Below, piece by piece: positions 34,580 to 45,998 of a stretch of 64,000 nt of DNA. A program made the translations under genes and the position numbers. Source of the DNA: Acephala macrosclerotiorum (taxonomy: Eukaryota; Ascomycota; Leotiomycetes; Helotiales; Mollisiaceae); assembly GCA_014904845.1 (NCBI GenBank), contig MU119250.1, positions 186,001 to 250,000 on the forward strand, given 5' to 3'. Below the pieces are notes generated by a model that saw only the letters and a list, made by a program, of their open reading frames with translations, did no database searches and had not been told where the DNA came from. Positions within the stretch are counted from its first letter, which is position 1, and each line of letters starts with the position of its first letter.

Positions 34580-36960
34580 TCACGAATCTGGGGCTGGAGA
34601 TGGTGGTGGACCCATCACCCCTCCAGGACTTGGTTGCTTAAATGTTGCCGAGCCAGGATAATCAGGAGGGAAGAAGTTTGGGTGCTTGGGGCCTGGACTT
34701 ACCATAGACCAGGGGGGAGATGGATTTGGCGTCGATGAACCTATACGTCCACGTGATTTTTTCGCCTTCTGTGTTGTGCTGTGGTCTTGCAATAGCTCCA
34801 ACCATTGTATTTCCAATCCATTCCTGAAATGTTGTCGGATTCTATCCAGGTGTTCTTGGTTCAGCTCTGGTAGAAGCCGTTTCGTCGAGTCCTGAAGTAT
34901 ATTGCTCATACTTAGATCAAGAATTCGCTCGCATTTTTTTGGATCCAGACCTCCGTCGTCAACTTCCTTTGTCAGTGACTATATATCGAATGGATTCTGC
35001 TACTCACAAGGATGGTAAGGTATCTCTTTGTCAGGAAATAGTGTGTACCAGACGACGAACCATTTGCCAAGCTCACGCTCGGCAATTGACTCCGATCTAT
35101 CAGAGCGGCCAATATGTATTGGTCTATTCCTGGCGATCCAAGCGTGGAATTCTGTTCGATTACAGCTTAAAGGAAGCGTTTTATTTTTGCTGAAGTTTCG
35201 CAGGGCTGTGTCGATCTCATTCTTGCGATCTGGACTTATACCTTTGCGGTTCAACTCGCTATTGATAGACTCGAGTTCTTTCGGAGGTAAGATATCACAC
35301 GGTGCATCCGATTTGAGTTTGTTCCTATGTTGCTCCGAGGAATTCTCATTCTCAAATAATCGATCGCAACGCTGGCATTTCGGAGGTAGCTTGTGGTGAT
35401 TACTACTTTTCTTCGAGTAAGAATGATCACTAAGCAAGTTAGTTATTGTTTGTATAAGGAGCATTGCACACGGGAGACAGCATACTCCATTAAGTGTCGG
35501 ACGTCGGGAGACCTCCCGGTTTTACCAGGACACCGAAATCCGTATGCGGCATGCCAGCATCTTAGCTCGAGTGGTCCAAAGACAAGTTTTGGCGGTGTTC
35601 CGCTGCTACCAACGGCCACAATATTATCCCCTGGTGATTTTGGTTCTTTCTCGGCCCCAGGCTGCGAGCGTGGAGTCCATGATCCGAATGAGCCAGTAGT
35701 GCCAGAAGAGGGTGTTGCCTTACTGCTTCCAACAGTAATACTGTTCCCACTCCCAATTCCACTTCCACTTCCACTGCTGCTGTCAGTGGTATATTGCGCA
35801 AGATCTGAGGCATCAAGTCCTAACAAGTGGAAAAACTCTAAGCTTTGTTGTCGTAAGTCCGACTCAAGAGTGAAATCATCTTCGTCGTCATCACCGCTAT
35901 CATTGTCGCCACCGCTATCACTAGCACTGATGTCGCTGCTTTGATCTGTGGCAGGCTTGGAATTGTTGACTTCAAATTGATTCTGGTTATGAGCATCCAA
36001 GATGTGCGGATCGCGTTCCATCGGAGCACTTCCTGTAGCCAGATTGGAATTTACCGGAGTCAATACAGAGGGTATTTGTCCAGGCTGAGTCGTATCACTA
36101 CTAGGGACTTGAGAGACTTGAGGGCAATTTCCCGGGATATTCGTACGCCGTTTCTTTCGAACGTAGGACATGAGGTCCTCAACATGAATATAAAGACGAG
36201 TTCGTTTCCTTTTGCTTCCAGGAATGCGGGTTGTTACCTTATCGCCGAGAATAGACTCATCGTCACTTTGTGAAGACTCAAAGTCACTGTCAGGCGAAGC
36301 TGCCACAAAGGTGGTGCGCATTGATGCGCACGCGCTGTCATCCGTGTAGTTCGACCTCATAGAGCCGATACTGTTGAATGACTTCTCTATGATGCTCGTT
36401 GATGACGAGCGATGGCTTGTCGTTTCATCCAGGAGGCTCCTGGGTGTCGTGGAAATGTTCACACTACTCATGGGTGTGCTGGCAGGTGTTGTTGAAATCG
36501 TCACGCTGCTCATGGGTGAAGTGGACATGTTGCTCATAGGCGATGGGTAGTGCTTGGACACATCAAATTGAGCTGAAGAGCCAAGGATAAGAGGGCGCCG
36601 GGTTTCGGATATGAGAGCTTTGGGAGCTTTTCTGTCGTTGTTGAACGCGTGGATTCTGTTAACACCGGGTGATAGTTCCGGTGTCGCTGGAGTCCGGTTA
36701 TGTACGGCGTGCCTTTCGCCTTTTGGAAATATTGGAAACGTTGGAACGTCCGGCTTCTGTATCGAAAGCGGTCCCTTATCGTCTCCCTCGAAGAGATTCC
36801 CATCGTCTCTCGCGGGGATATCCGGGATATCCCAAAACGGGTCGCGGAGGGCCGCAGTCCCCAGATGTGTCTCGAAAAGGGAACTATCGTCGTTTAGTCC
36901 TCCATTTACAGATGTGTCCCGCACAGTGGATATAAAGCCCGTAGATTTGCCCGTCTCCAT
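34580..36960 (-). CDS. Fungal zinc-finger-like protein, reading frame uncertain
   Basis: Best model: exon 1 36960-35470, exon 2 35410-35008, exon 3 34978-34580. The first METGKSTGFISTV is an in-frame ATG. Exon 1 is a long Ser/Thr/Pro-rich disordered region with a basic cluster (GSKRKRTRLYIHVED, then VRKKRR) and ends in CWHAAYGFRCPGKTGRSPDV-RHLMEY. Exon 2 continues with KCQRCDRLFENENSSEQH. This pattern, a C-W-H...GRSPD-x-RHL helix followed by C-x-x-C and H, is a recurrent fungal zinc-binding family of unknown role. Exon 3 (EVDDGGLDPKKCERIL..., then QDSTKRLLPELNQEHLDRIR) matches the family's C-terminal region. However, exon 2 ends in phase 1 and exon 3 needs phase 0, so the junction fails by one base. 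A TGA at 34580-34582 is followed by another open tail to 34247. The gene may be intact with a different splice, or decaying. Confidence 0.5.
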
Positions 36961-38887
36961 ATTAGATTCATTTGCTCCCGACAAAAGCTACCCAACAATA
37001 GTCCGACTAGAAGTACTTATGACTTGGATTTGGCCGATGAGCGAGCAAGGACAGCTCAATTTAGAAACCGAAGAGGTCTATAGTAGATGCTGGCAGAGTG
37101 CTTGGCAAGGTGCTTGGCAGAGAGGCCGTCTTCTGCCTGTTGTGATAATCGAAGAATTTGAATTGAGGGGACAGGAAGTACAGCCAATGTCTGCGGCGAT
37201 CTACGGAAGTTTATCTTTTGCCTGGTGATGATGATCCTAAATCGATAAATTAGAAGCCATCTGCGGGGCCAAGACGAGCGGAGATCACTCACATCCAGAA
37301 ACATGTACTGGAAGCCTTACTGTCTGCCGCCTGATCGATCTGCGAAGCACAAAGTCACAAGTAATGGGGATGCAAAGTATGTAGTTAGGAAGAATTTAAA
37401 TGGCGATTTATACCAGCTCGGTCACATGGCAGTGACACCGAGGAAGAAGCCATCCTTTAAATGGTAATTGCTAATTCGCAATGCGCCGGCTGCAAGTTGC
37501 GAGAATTCGAATTAACTTCCTCGCAGGGGTACGCGTTGGCACCCGACTGCGCTTCTGTCGTGGCTCTGATTCTGATTGCTTTGCGCACAGGCCACTCACT
37601 CCCCTGGCCTGCAACCATACGCTGGGGGAATTCAGAAGCGAGGGAGATTCTTTAGTCTGTTCACCCAGAGCCCCGATAGTTCAAAGAAGAGATATGATCT
37701 TACTTATTAGGAACGCACTGCGAGGCTAATCAAATTTGTGATAGGCGCTCGAGCGATTTTTAGCGAGAAATCTCAAGCATCAGCATCCAATATTTTAATA
37801 TTTGTTTGCACTCGAAAACGGTCGAAACTTGAGATATAACTTCTCTGGGATAAGATCTATCCTCAAAAAATTCTTGGAACACGTTATTAAGTGCAGTGAT
37901 TGTTATAAAAAAAGAGGAATTCAAAATCCGTGAATTTGGCGAGCGCCCATCACGAATTGATTACTCGTAGCCTCGCTAGTTGAACTCGTGAAGATGATAT
38001 AGCTGGCTTGCTTCATAGGTCAGACGAAGTGTCTCTTACCTTTATCTCTACAAGACACGTTGTTGATTTGAGGAACGCTTTTATAAAGTGGCTTGCGAAT
38101 CACATTAAACCTATTTAGTAATCTTTTTGGTCAATATCTGAGGCAGCAAGCACTTGCAACTTACTCTGTAGTAAGCCGTCCTTTCTTCCGCCAGAAAGCA
38201 ACTACCTTGGTATTTCAATGCCGCTGTCGTCTATCGAAATGTCGCAACTTCCTCCCAACATCATCAAGAATGGCTACGAGAAGTAGGATTACGACAGTTC
38301 GCGAGAATGGAAGCATATGAACAGCTTCAGATCACGGTGAGTAGGACAATTTTCTCCACCTTTTCGTGCAAATATACTCGGTCTACAATCCCAACGACAT
38401 CTATTCAGAATGCCCAGAGAGACAACCACAAACAGTGACGCAGCGGCGGCAGGAAGGGCCCACAACAACGGGGAGCCTTTGCAAGAACTGCAAGCGGTAC
38501 AGTGGTGGATGATCATCAAATCGAACAAGAAACTTACGCTACATCCTTTCAACCTTCAGAATTCTCAGACCGGGTTGACAGTGATGTACATTCTGAAAAA
38601 GGAGTACGAGCACTAAACGGACTTTCCACTGGTACCATACTAGCCCCCAAATCGAGAAAGCAGTATTATCCCCCGTAAGTGTTCTTTTTACACCATAATA
38701 TACAGTTACTATTGCAAGGAGCTAGGCGGCGGTTGGTGGGTTCGCGATATTGTACTAATTTGAATAGGGTGTTCGCTGTTTCGGTTCGGTACCGTGATCC
38801 CGGTGAGGGAGATCTTCTTGGCCTCCCGCTATATCATGAAGGCCAGAATTCCTCCCGAACATGCTCGTTGGGTTGCAAGTGTCTCGC
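36961..38887. other. Intergenic region, possibly with gene remnants
   Basis: About 1.9 kb between the zinc-finger-like gene start and the 3' end of the AAA ATPase gene, with AT-rich stretches at 37740-38100. A 68-residue plus-strand frame at 38410-38616 starts with an ATG in a fair context (MPRETTTNSDAAAAGRAHNN). It could be a small gene or an exon remnant, but nothing confirms it. Confidence 0.3.
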
Positions 38888-41800
38888 TCATTCCGGGTCC
38901 GGTGCTCGAATCATATTTTCTTCTGCAAGTCTTTCGGGTGTGGCACCCCTTGCAAGTTCATAATCCTGTCTGAAGGCTGTTTTGTTCTTCAACACAATTT
39001 CCATATGCTTTGCGGTTACAACGACCTCTTCCAGAGGTTTAGATTTGTCGTGCATCTTCATGTATACATCGTGTCTCGCAACTCTGATAGCCGTGGACAG
39101 TACTAGATTCTTCGTCAGTCGGTTTTCACAGAGTTCAGGAACTACAGTGATCCTACTGTTCTTGATTTCTCGCCCATTGAGCTTCAACTTTTGGTATCTT
39201 GAGTCCACTGACCCCAGTGCAAGTCTTTGTGCACTTTCCTCGATTCTGATAAACGAATTATGAGGCTTGGGGTCTTTTTCGAGAGGGTTTCCCTTTGGAT
39301 GCTCGCGCTCTTGGGCCCCTTGTTCTTCTCGTGCTTGTTTCTCGTTGCGCTGGTCTCGTGCCAATTTGTCGAAAAGACCATTCCAAATTTCTCTCCGCTG
39401 GTCGTCAGTAGGCTTTTTGTAGCGGATCGAGAGATGGATGCGGGACATGATTGCTTCATCGAACAGTCCTATACCGTTTGTGGTCTTTCAACCGGTTAGG
39501 ATGAGATATAGGCTGAGGGAATTCAATGTTGGTACTTACCAAGAATAGCAGGCCAGGAAAGTATTCCATCGTGCGGAGGAATGCTGAACCATAATTAGCT
39601 TGTCTAGTGTCAATGCCTGAGAACAAAAATACCTGTGACCAGAGCGTTTCTTGCGAGATCTTTCGACTGTCGCTGCTCAAGATATACTTCTGCTTCATCA
39701 ATAAGCACGATAGCACCCCACATTGTGGCGCGGTCCAGCCATTTGATCAATCTTTCCTCCATCAGGAACTCAGCTGTGCCTAACTCAGCAGCCGAGAGTG
39801 AAATCAATGGGCGTTTTGTATATTTTGCAGTACATTCGGCAGTCATGGTCTTGCCTGTGCCGGGAGAACCTGCGATTTTCAGCATACCAGAAGAGATAGA
39901 GGACAGCCAGTAATGTTACCATGGAGAAGCACGACCTTTCCTCTGCCCTTTCCTTCGACGAAGTCCGCACTCCATTCTGTAGTCCAGGGTTTGATTGCTG
40001 TACCTTCCCGCGGGGGACCGGCAGCGGCCAGGACCAGATCACGGTTGTCTTCGTCAATGATTAGGTACTCCATTGGATTAGGCTCTGCCGCAATTTCTTC
40101 AACACAGTTCATATCAAAAATTGCTTTTCGGAATCCGTGTCAGCTAAAACGATCTAATCCGATTATCTTTAAAAAAAAAACTTACCCCATTCTTTCTTGC
40201 CCAACGCGAATCCCAATACATATCCGGGAAGAAGGAGATACTGTGCTTGTTCAAGCGGGTTGTCGGGAGAACACTTCATATCATTGAATTTAGAGAACAA
40301 GGGTTCTCCTCGAGTATCCTTGGGCTCCTCCCCGGAGAGGTTGAGTGATTCAAGAGCATAGTCGTCTTGCATTCCAGGCTTATAATTTCGATGGTCAACA
40401 ATAATGTCTCCGCGATACTGATTATCAATGTTAGCATAACGATCAACTTTTCAGCTTCAAAGTTCTGTCTCGTAAGTGGTATGGTTTCTCGGCAACAACC
40501 AAACCATTATATTTCATGTGCCGCTGGTCGTCGCAAATTATTCTGTGGTACCGCTCACCACGTTTGATGAGTTCTTTCTTTGCTTCATCTTGGTCTTCCA
40601 TGAACCTAGTGGGAAACACAGACAAGTCCGAGATCTTTTTCTCCCCGTTGTACCTGTTGATGTCAACGATATGACTCTGTCTTTTAAGCTTCTGGTCGTT
40701 ATAAGCTAAGTTCCATAGGAATAATCTCCATTTGTCCAATGGATGTGGCCCCGCCTCCGATGACTGAGCGTTGAGATAGGAGTGGTGTTCGACTACCATC
40801 ACCACGAACCCCGTGAATTTACCCCGGACTTGCGTGAAAACGATCTCTCCCGGTTTGAAGAGCAGCCACAGACGGTTACAAGCTGCACAGCCTTTGTCGT
40901 GGAGGAGTTTCTCAGGTGCGTAAACTGTGCGGTAGACTTTTCAACTGGGCCAGAAGAAAGAAGAACCTTCAGATGATCGTACGTCACCTGATCGCATGTA
41001 ATAACAATTTCTGAGCCCGTTTCAGCGTTGGTAATCGTGATAGATTCTTCCTTCTGGTCAAAAGCTGTCACGATTTTCTGAAAGTCATCCCAGTAGCGGA
41101 ACAGGACTTCGTAGGGATATGCAATCCTCATCTCTTTGTCTTGAAGGTCGACCCCCGGGTAGTACAAGATCAGTTTGCCCAGGACAGATAGTATATGTGG
41201 CGAATGGATTCTCACCATGGTGAAGTAAGTCGTGCGAGAGAGATAATCGACTCCAACCACAAATGGGTCAGGATCTTTATCTTCCTCTGTCCCAAAGTTA
41301 TGCCGTAATTGGTTATTTCTCGAGCACAAAGGTTGTCCTTTGATTTGGTCCATAACATCCATCACCGCAAGCTCCCGGCGAGCTTTGTCCTCGTCATCAC
41401 CGTTTTGAAGGCCTTCAAATGGCTTCCAGGAATAGCGAGTAACCTGCTTCTTGGTGTTTTCCTGGTCTGTACATACAAGGCGATAACATATCCGATTAGA
41501 AGTACTTGCTATCTCAGTGGCATTGGATGCGGTGTCTTCAACAGGATTCAGTGCTTCTAGACTTTGAGCTACAAGATCCATCGGATCTCTCAAGCCTTGA
41601 TCTTGGTGCTGGGACCCTTGTGTCGACGTGGGTGTAGAGATTAAGCCGGGCGTGTCACCTGTGGAGCCCGGAGTTTTCCATCTTAGAGATGGCTCGCAAG
41701 GGAGCTGGAGGCTGTTGGTAGAGGTGCTCAATGGGTCGTGATTTGCTGCTGTAGCACTGACTCTGATGTCATTCTGGCCACCTTCTTCCGGCATTGTCGG

Positions 41801-42264
41801 CGAGATGACTGCTGGGAGTTGAAGGGATGTCTTGGCCATTAACTCTATTCTAGGGTTCGTTGGATGATCAATTAGCGTTGACTCTTCCAGACTAGACTCG
41901 TGAGATTCATGATTTACGAAAGTCGGTACGACTGTCGAAGTGATGGTTCTTCCATCAAGATGAGCAGCCGGACTTCCGGGGTTTGTTTGGGACGGTCTTG
42001 GTGAGGGAGTCTCAAACACCATGTCGCGTCGGGGCAATAAAAATGAAATACTGCTAGAAGGCGTCCGAGGTTTCGGTGGTCGTGGCTTTCGACTTTCTGC
42101 CGTTGACGAAAGCTGGAAGCCTGCGCTATGCGACTCGACTCCTCCAACGAGAGATTGGATGCCATTTTGGAAACTTGTGCCTGCGATGCTGCCATCGCGC
42201 TTAGAATTGACTAGCTATCCATTTTATCCGCGGTCGAGTCTCCTAGCTTTGACCTTAGAGGCAT
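38888..42264 (-). pseudogene. DUF7025-type AAA+ ATPase gene with three frame breaks
   Basis: All splice junctions downstream of 40190 are clean: exons ending 40186, then 40123-39920, 39869-39633, 39583-39540 and 39484-38888. They encode an AAA core with Walker A GSPGTGKT, Walker B AIVLIDEAEVYLE, and the following TTNGIGLFDEAIMSRIHLSI. Upstream is a DUF7025-like region (RLWLLFKPGEIVFTQVRGKF, YNGLVVAEKPYHLRDRTLK) and a Pro/Ser-rich N-terminus. Three one-base shifts interrupt it. The first is near 42211-42217, just after a start MPLRSKLGDSTADKMDS at 42264. The second is in a four-A run (plus strand tttt at 40938-40941), where five would keep frame. The third is in another four-A run (40448-40451), where three would keep frame. 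Reading on in the shifted frames restores family sequence each time. It is either a recent pseudogene or an assembly with indel errors. Intact relatives are hexameric ATPases of unknown client. Confidence 0.72.
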
Positions 42265-43296
42265 CTGCTCACAGTCCTCCGATAGTTCTTAGGTGGTGAT
42301 ACACAGTCAGCTGACATGCTTCATCGCACAAGCAAGATTCGGAGCAAAAACTTGAAATGCAAATACCTTGATTAAGATTAGATGAATTAGACATTAGCCA
42401 ACAGTATGTTCTTGGGCTAAACGAGCTCTAGAATACAACGGGGAATAGATCAGATGTTCCGAAGCAATTTGGCAAGGCTGGGTTAGGAGATGCCTGCGAT
42501 GGAGCTTAATCTTTTACAGAAGGAACGACATGTCACCATGAGATCATTGCTGCCTAACAGTCTCATTTCTCCGCAAAGCGGCACGTGTAGATGCCTAGAG
42601 CCTCAATTACAGTGGTGAGCTATGTCTCAAGTGAAGACGAGGTGCGGTGTACAACTTTGAGGCGCCAAGCGAATCGTTCATTGCGAGTCGTTTCTTCCCC
42701 ATGCTCGACCTTTGAAACGCAGGAGATGACGCTAGGCTGTCCCTTGCGCTTTCCTCTGTTGCGATATTGTAGACGCTCGCATTTAAATCACAACGGAAGA
42801 CCTTCCGGGACGCTCGAGTGGGCACGAGGCTATGCAGACCATACGGTGCGCTATCTTTCTCCTCTTATCACAACTCGAAGCCTCGTCTCGACCGACCATC
42901 TTGGGGTGAGAAGTTTCGTCTGTACATATCCCTCATAGCCTCGACTCTTCTTGGCTCATGTGAGGCTGTGCGAACCCGATAACCGTCTTAGGTTTCATTT
43001 GTTGCCCTGCTAATATGTGACTCCTCGTACAAGAATCGGGCTGCGGGATTAGCCCGGAACACGTGGCATTCAACTTGAGCGTGGCTTCAGCCACTACTGT
43101 CATCGGTTTTGCATCCTTCTAATGTGCCTCACTTCGGATCGCTGCTGCTGGGCAATATGCAAGAATTTTGCGAGCTCTTCTGCCTTGCTATGCAACCCTT
43201 TCCATCATTAAAGTCATCGAAACGCAACACTTTGAAGACAGAGGGAGTACGCAGGAAAGCCTCGTCGCCATACTTGACTAGAATTAGAAGTCAAAC
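42265..43296. other. Intergenic region
   Basis: About 1 kb between divergently oriented genes. A 115-residue frame at 42591-42938 is open but has no recognisable domain. Nothing else seen. Confidence 0.4.
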
Positions 43297-44726
43297 ATGT
43301 CCTTCGGATGGAGTGCAGGTGATATCTTCGCGGCGGGAAAACTGCTGATTGAAATTGGCAAGGCTCTCAGTGACGCCAACGGGGCACCACAACATTTCAG
43401 GGACACCATAGCACTCTTCCCAACAATCAATTCTCAATTGAGAATCCTAGGCAGAATGGTCAAACGATACCACGACGAATGGAGATGCGAGGATGGACAA
43501 GGCTCTTTGCTTGAACAGGCAGACATAAATTGTTTTCAGTCCATCATCGCTCAGCTGAAATCACTCGTTGGACAGCTCTGCAACACCCTAGCAAAGGGAG
43601 CCGACATGGGACTCGACCTCAAGCCGGGACTACCGAGTTGGCCTAAAGCACAATTGAAGAAATTACAATGGCATTTTTTGGAAAAGGAAGGCGTGGACGC
43701 TCTCATCAAAAAGATCTTCCAACAGACTCAACAAATTCCAACTTTCTATCAAGTTGTGATGATGTAAGCAAGGCATCATTCTATGCTACGATAATCTGTG
43801 AACTGGTTGCCTCTGCTAATGTGTGCCTCAGCGAACTGATCGAAAAATGCCACGATAAACTTTATTTTGTTTCCGACAGCATTCTGAAACAGCAACTACG
43901 ACATCTAGACTCTTCGATCCCGTCAAAGCTACTGAGAGTCGGACCAGAAGATGGCATTCTCGAGGAGAAGTTGGCGCTGGCCCCCGAACTCCATATCAAT
44001 TCTGCTCTTGCGCACTTGGAAGACTTTGCTTACAAGGTCATGGACAACAAGACCGGTTCAGGAATGCCAAACCTCAAAGTCGACCATGTACTCTGCACGG
44101 CGATCACCTCGTGGCTGACCGGCTTAGCTTCTCCACGCTTATGCCTGCAGGGAACGGAGTCAACAAAAGTAAGTGCAGTGATTTACAATGTAGCATTGGA
44201 AAAAGAACGCGCGATTGTTGCCTTTGCAAGCCGTCATGCGGAGAATGGAAAGATGCTCTCGTACGAAGAAAGGATGTGCCAACTGGTCTATTCAATTCTT
44301 TTTCAACTCTTGCAACTTCTTCCGGAAGAGTCAACATTTGCAATCCCCGATATGCAAGGCTCGTTTTCAGATCTGGACCTCTTCTTAGAGTCAATGCCAT
44401 TGGCTCTGAGATACATGAAGTACTTCTTGGACTTAGTTCCGCAATGCATCGTACTTGTGGACAAATTCCAATATCTCAGTGACAGCAAGAATACCAATGT
44501 GGATGAGTACTTGAAGGCTTTCTTGCACCTGTTTGAAACACAAGGAGCTGAAGGTGAATATCGAGACGATGGCTATAGACTGGTACTTTCGACTTCTGGT
44601 AAGGAAAGAATGACTCATGCAATAGCGAAAGATGACAAGAAGACCATGGTAATTTGCAAGACTGATAGCCATATTGGCAGTGGTCCCAAGAGCCTAGTCG
44701 CCACGCTGAGAGCGGGGGATTGGTGA
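43297..44726 (+). CDS. STAND-like protein without a visible P-loop
   Basis: Exons 43297-43763 and 43832-44726 with a 68-nt intron (gtaagc...cctcag, phase 2) give 453 residues. The start MSFGWSAGDIFAAGKLLIEI is a common N-terminus of large fungal STAND/NACHT and Sesa-like proteins, a helical signalling region. At the place where such proteins have LRxWL...LxGxxGxGKST, this one reads ITSWLTGLASPRLCLQGTES followed by TKVSAVIYNVA. The glycines and Lys of a Walker A are absent. The next block (KMLSYEERMCQLVYSILFQL, then CIVLVDKFQYLSD) resembles the Walker-B side of the NTPase. There are no ankyrin, WD40 or TPR repeats after it, so it is short for the class. It is likely a degenerate or regulatory relative. 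Confidence 0.68.
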
Positions 44727-45286
44727 GCACAGGGTAGTGTTGAACAATGATCGGAAGGAGTATTATCCGGCATTGAGGAGCCTCTGAATCGCCTACGGGG
44801 ATGAAAAGGATGCGTGGAACGCTAAGATGATGCGTGCTGCTGCGCTTTTGAGATAGTGTTTGGTGTTTGGTGAGGCGAGTTTGGGTTTGCTGTTTGCTGG
44901 AAGTATGGAGGTGATGCCTTGAAGATGTTGGTGGATATCCTTGACGAGCCCTGGATCACCATATATACGGACGTCTCAAATGATTTCGCTCCAAAGTCTA
45001 GCACGACATCATAATAAATTTAGTCTCGCGTTGTTAGAGGCGTAGGAGACACTAATACTGTTGTCCGGAGGGGACTTCTCTGGCGCTTGAGATATAGGAG
45101 TACTTGATATAATAGCGAGCGTTTAACAACTGAGCGAATTCGGTCGAACTTATGACAGAAAGATTAGTTGCCACTTAACATTGAGAATAAGTAATGCTGG
45201 ATGATACCCTTCCTAAACACGTGTCGTGAGGCGAAAAGTCAACAGAGCCGAATACGATCTCGGGTTCTCGGGAATCAAACACTAGC
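44727..45286. other. Intergenic region
   Basis: About 560 bp after the STAND-like gene. No gene or repeat recognised before the direct repeat at 45287. Confidence 0.4.
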
Positions 45287-45332
45287 CTGGGTTTCAAGAA
45301 AATTCACCAGAATTTGGCTACAGCTTTTACTT
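45287..45332. repeat. 46-bp direct repeat, left copy
   Basis: Begins ctgggtttcaagaaaattca. It is 42/46 identical to 45716-45761. All four differences are C-to-T or G-to-A relative to the right copy. Confidence 0.75.
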
Positions 45333-45715
45333 AGGGTTGAACGAGTCCGAGTTCAACTCAAAACTGGAGCACTTTTCGGCAAAATTTGACTCGGACTCGA
45401 GCACTTTAAGTTTTGAATTAGATGTATATATCCAAGTCTGAATTTGAGCCGAGTTGAACCGGGTGCACATATATTGTATTTTTATATTCTACTCTTATTT
45501 TTAAAGAAAAATAAATAAAATATCCGAAATTTAAAAAAAAATCTATAAGAATATTTTAAAGAAAGGTCTCAAATAAGCTTTAAATATAGATATTCTTAAA
45601 TTCACGATTCAAATTCGAACTCGCCAATTCAAGGTTTTTATAGAATTGGGCTTGTGACTTGACCAAGTTGAGACTCGAATATGATCCGAGCAGGACTTGG
45701 ACTCGTTTAACTCTG
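45333..45715. mobile_element. 383-bp inverted-repeat element between direct repeats
   Basis: The left end (gttgaacgagtccgagt, from about 45336) is the inverse of the right end (acttggactcgtttaac, ending near 45711), with about 16 of 20 bases matching and all mismatches being transitions. The interior is AT-rich (about 45475-45600) with no coding frame. The transition-only divergence suggests repeat-induced point mutation of a small non-autonomous element. The flanking 46-bp direct repeat is far longer than a normal target-site duplication. Confidence 0.6.
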
Positions 45716-45761
45716 CTGGGCTTCAAGAAAATTCACCAGAATTTGGCCGCAGCTTTCACTT
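45716..45761. repeat. 46-bp direct repeat, right copy
   Basis: Begins ctgggcttcaagaaaattca. It is the partner of 45287-45332 and keeps the C/G bases that are T/A in the left copy. Confidence 0.75.
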
Positions 45762-45998
45762 GTTCCTCAAGCATACATAAAATCAGAGATCCAGGATTCA
45801 TGGGGCAATAAGGAAGAAATAGTATTCCTCCACAGATTGAGAGATGCTAAAGCATTTATTTACATTTTTTTGCCACCTCCCCAGCTTAACCCCGTCACAA
45901 CCTCTCTACCAAAGAGGCAATTGCAACAACACACACTAGATTTCCCAACCCGATTTTGCCAATAAGGCACACGGATTCACAGCAATCTCAAATACCTC

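Noticed and set aside
40448..40477. A 30-nt intron (gttgat...atcag) in the AAA ATPase gene
   Set aside because: The segment itself encodes family-like sequence in the next frame, so a one-base shift explains it better than an intron of that size.
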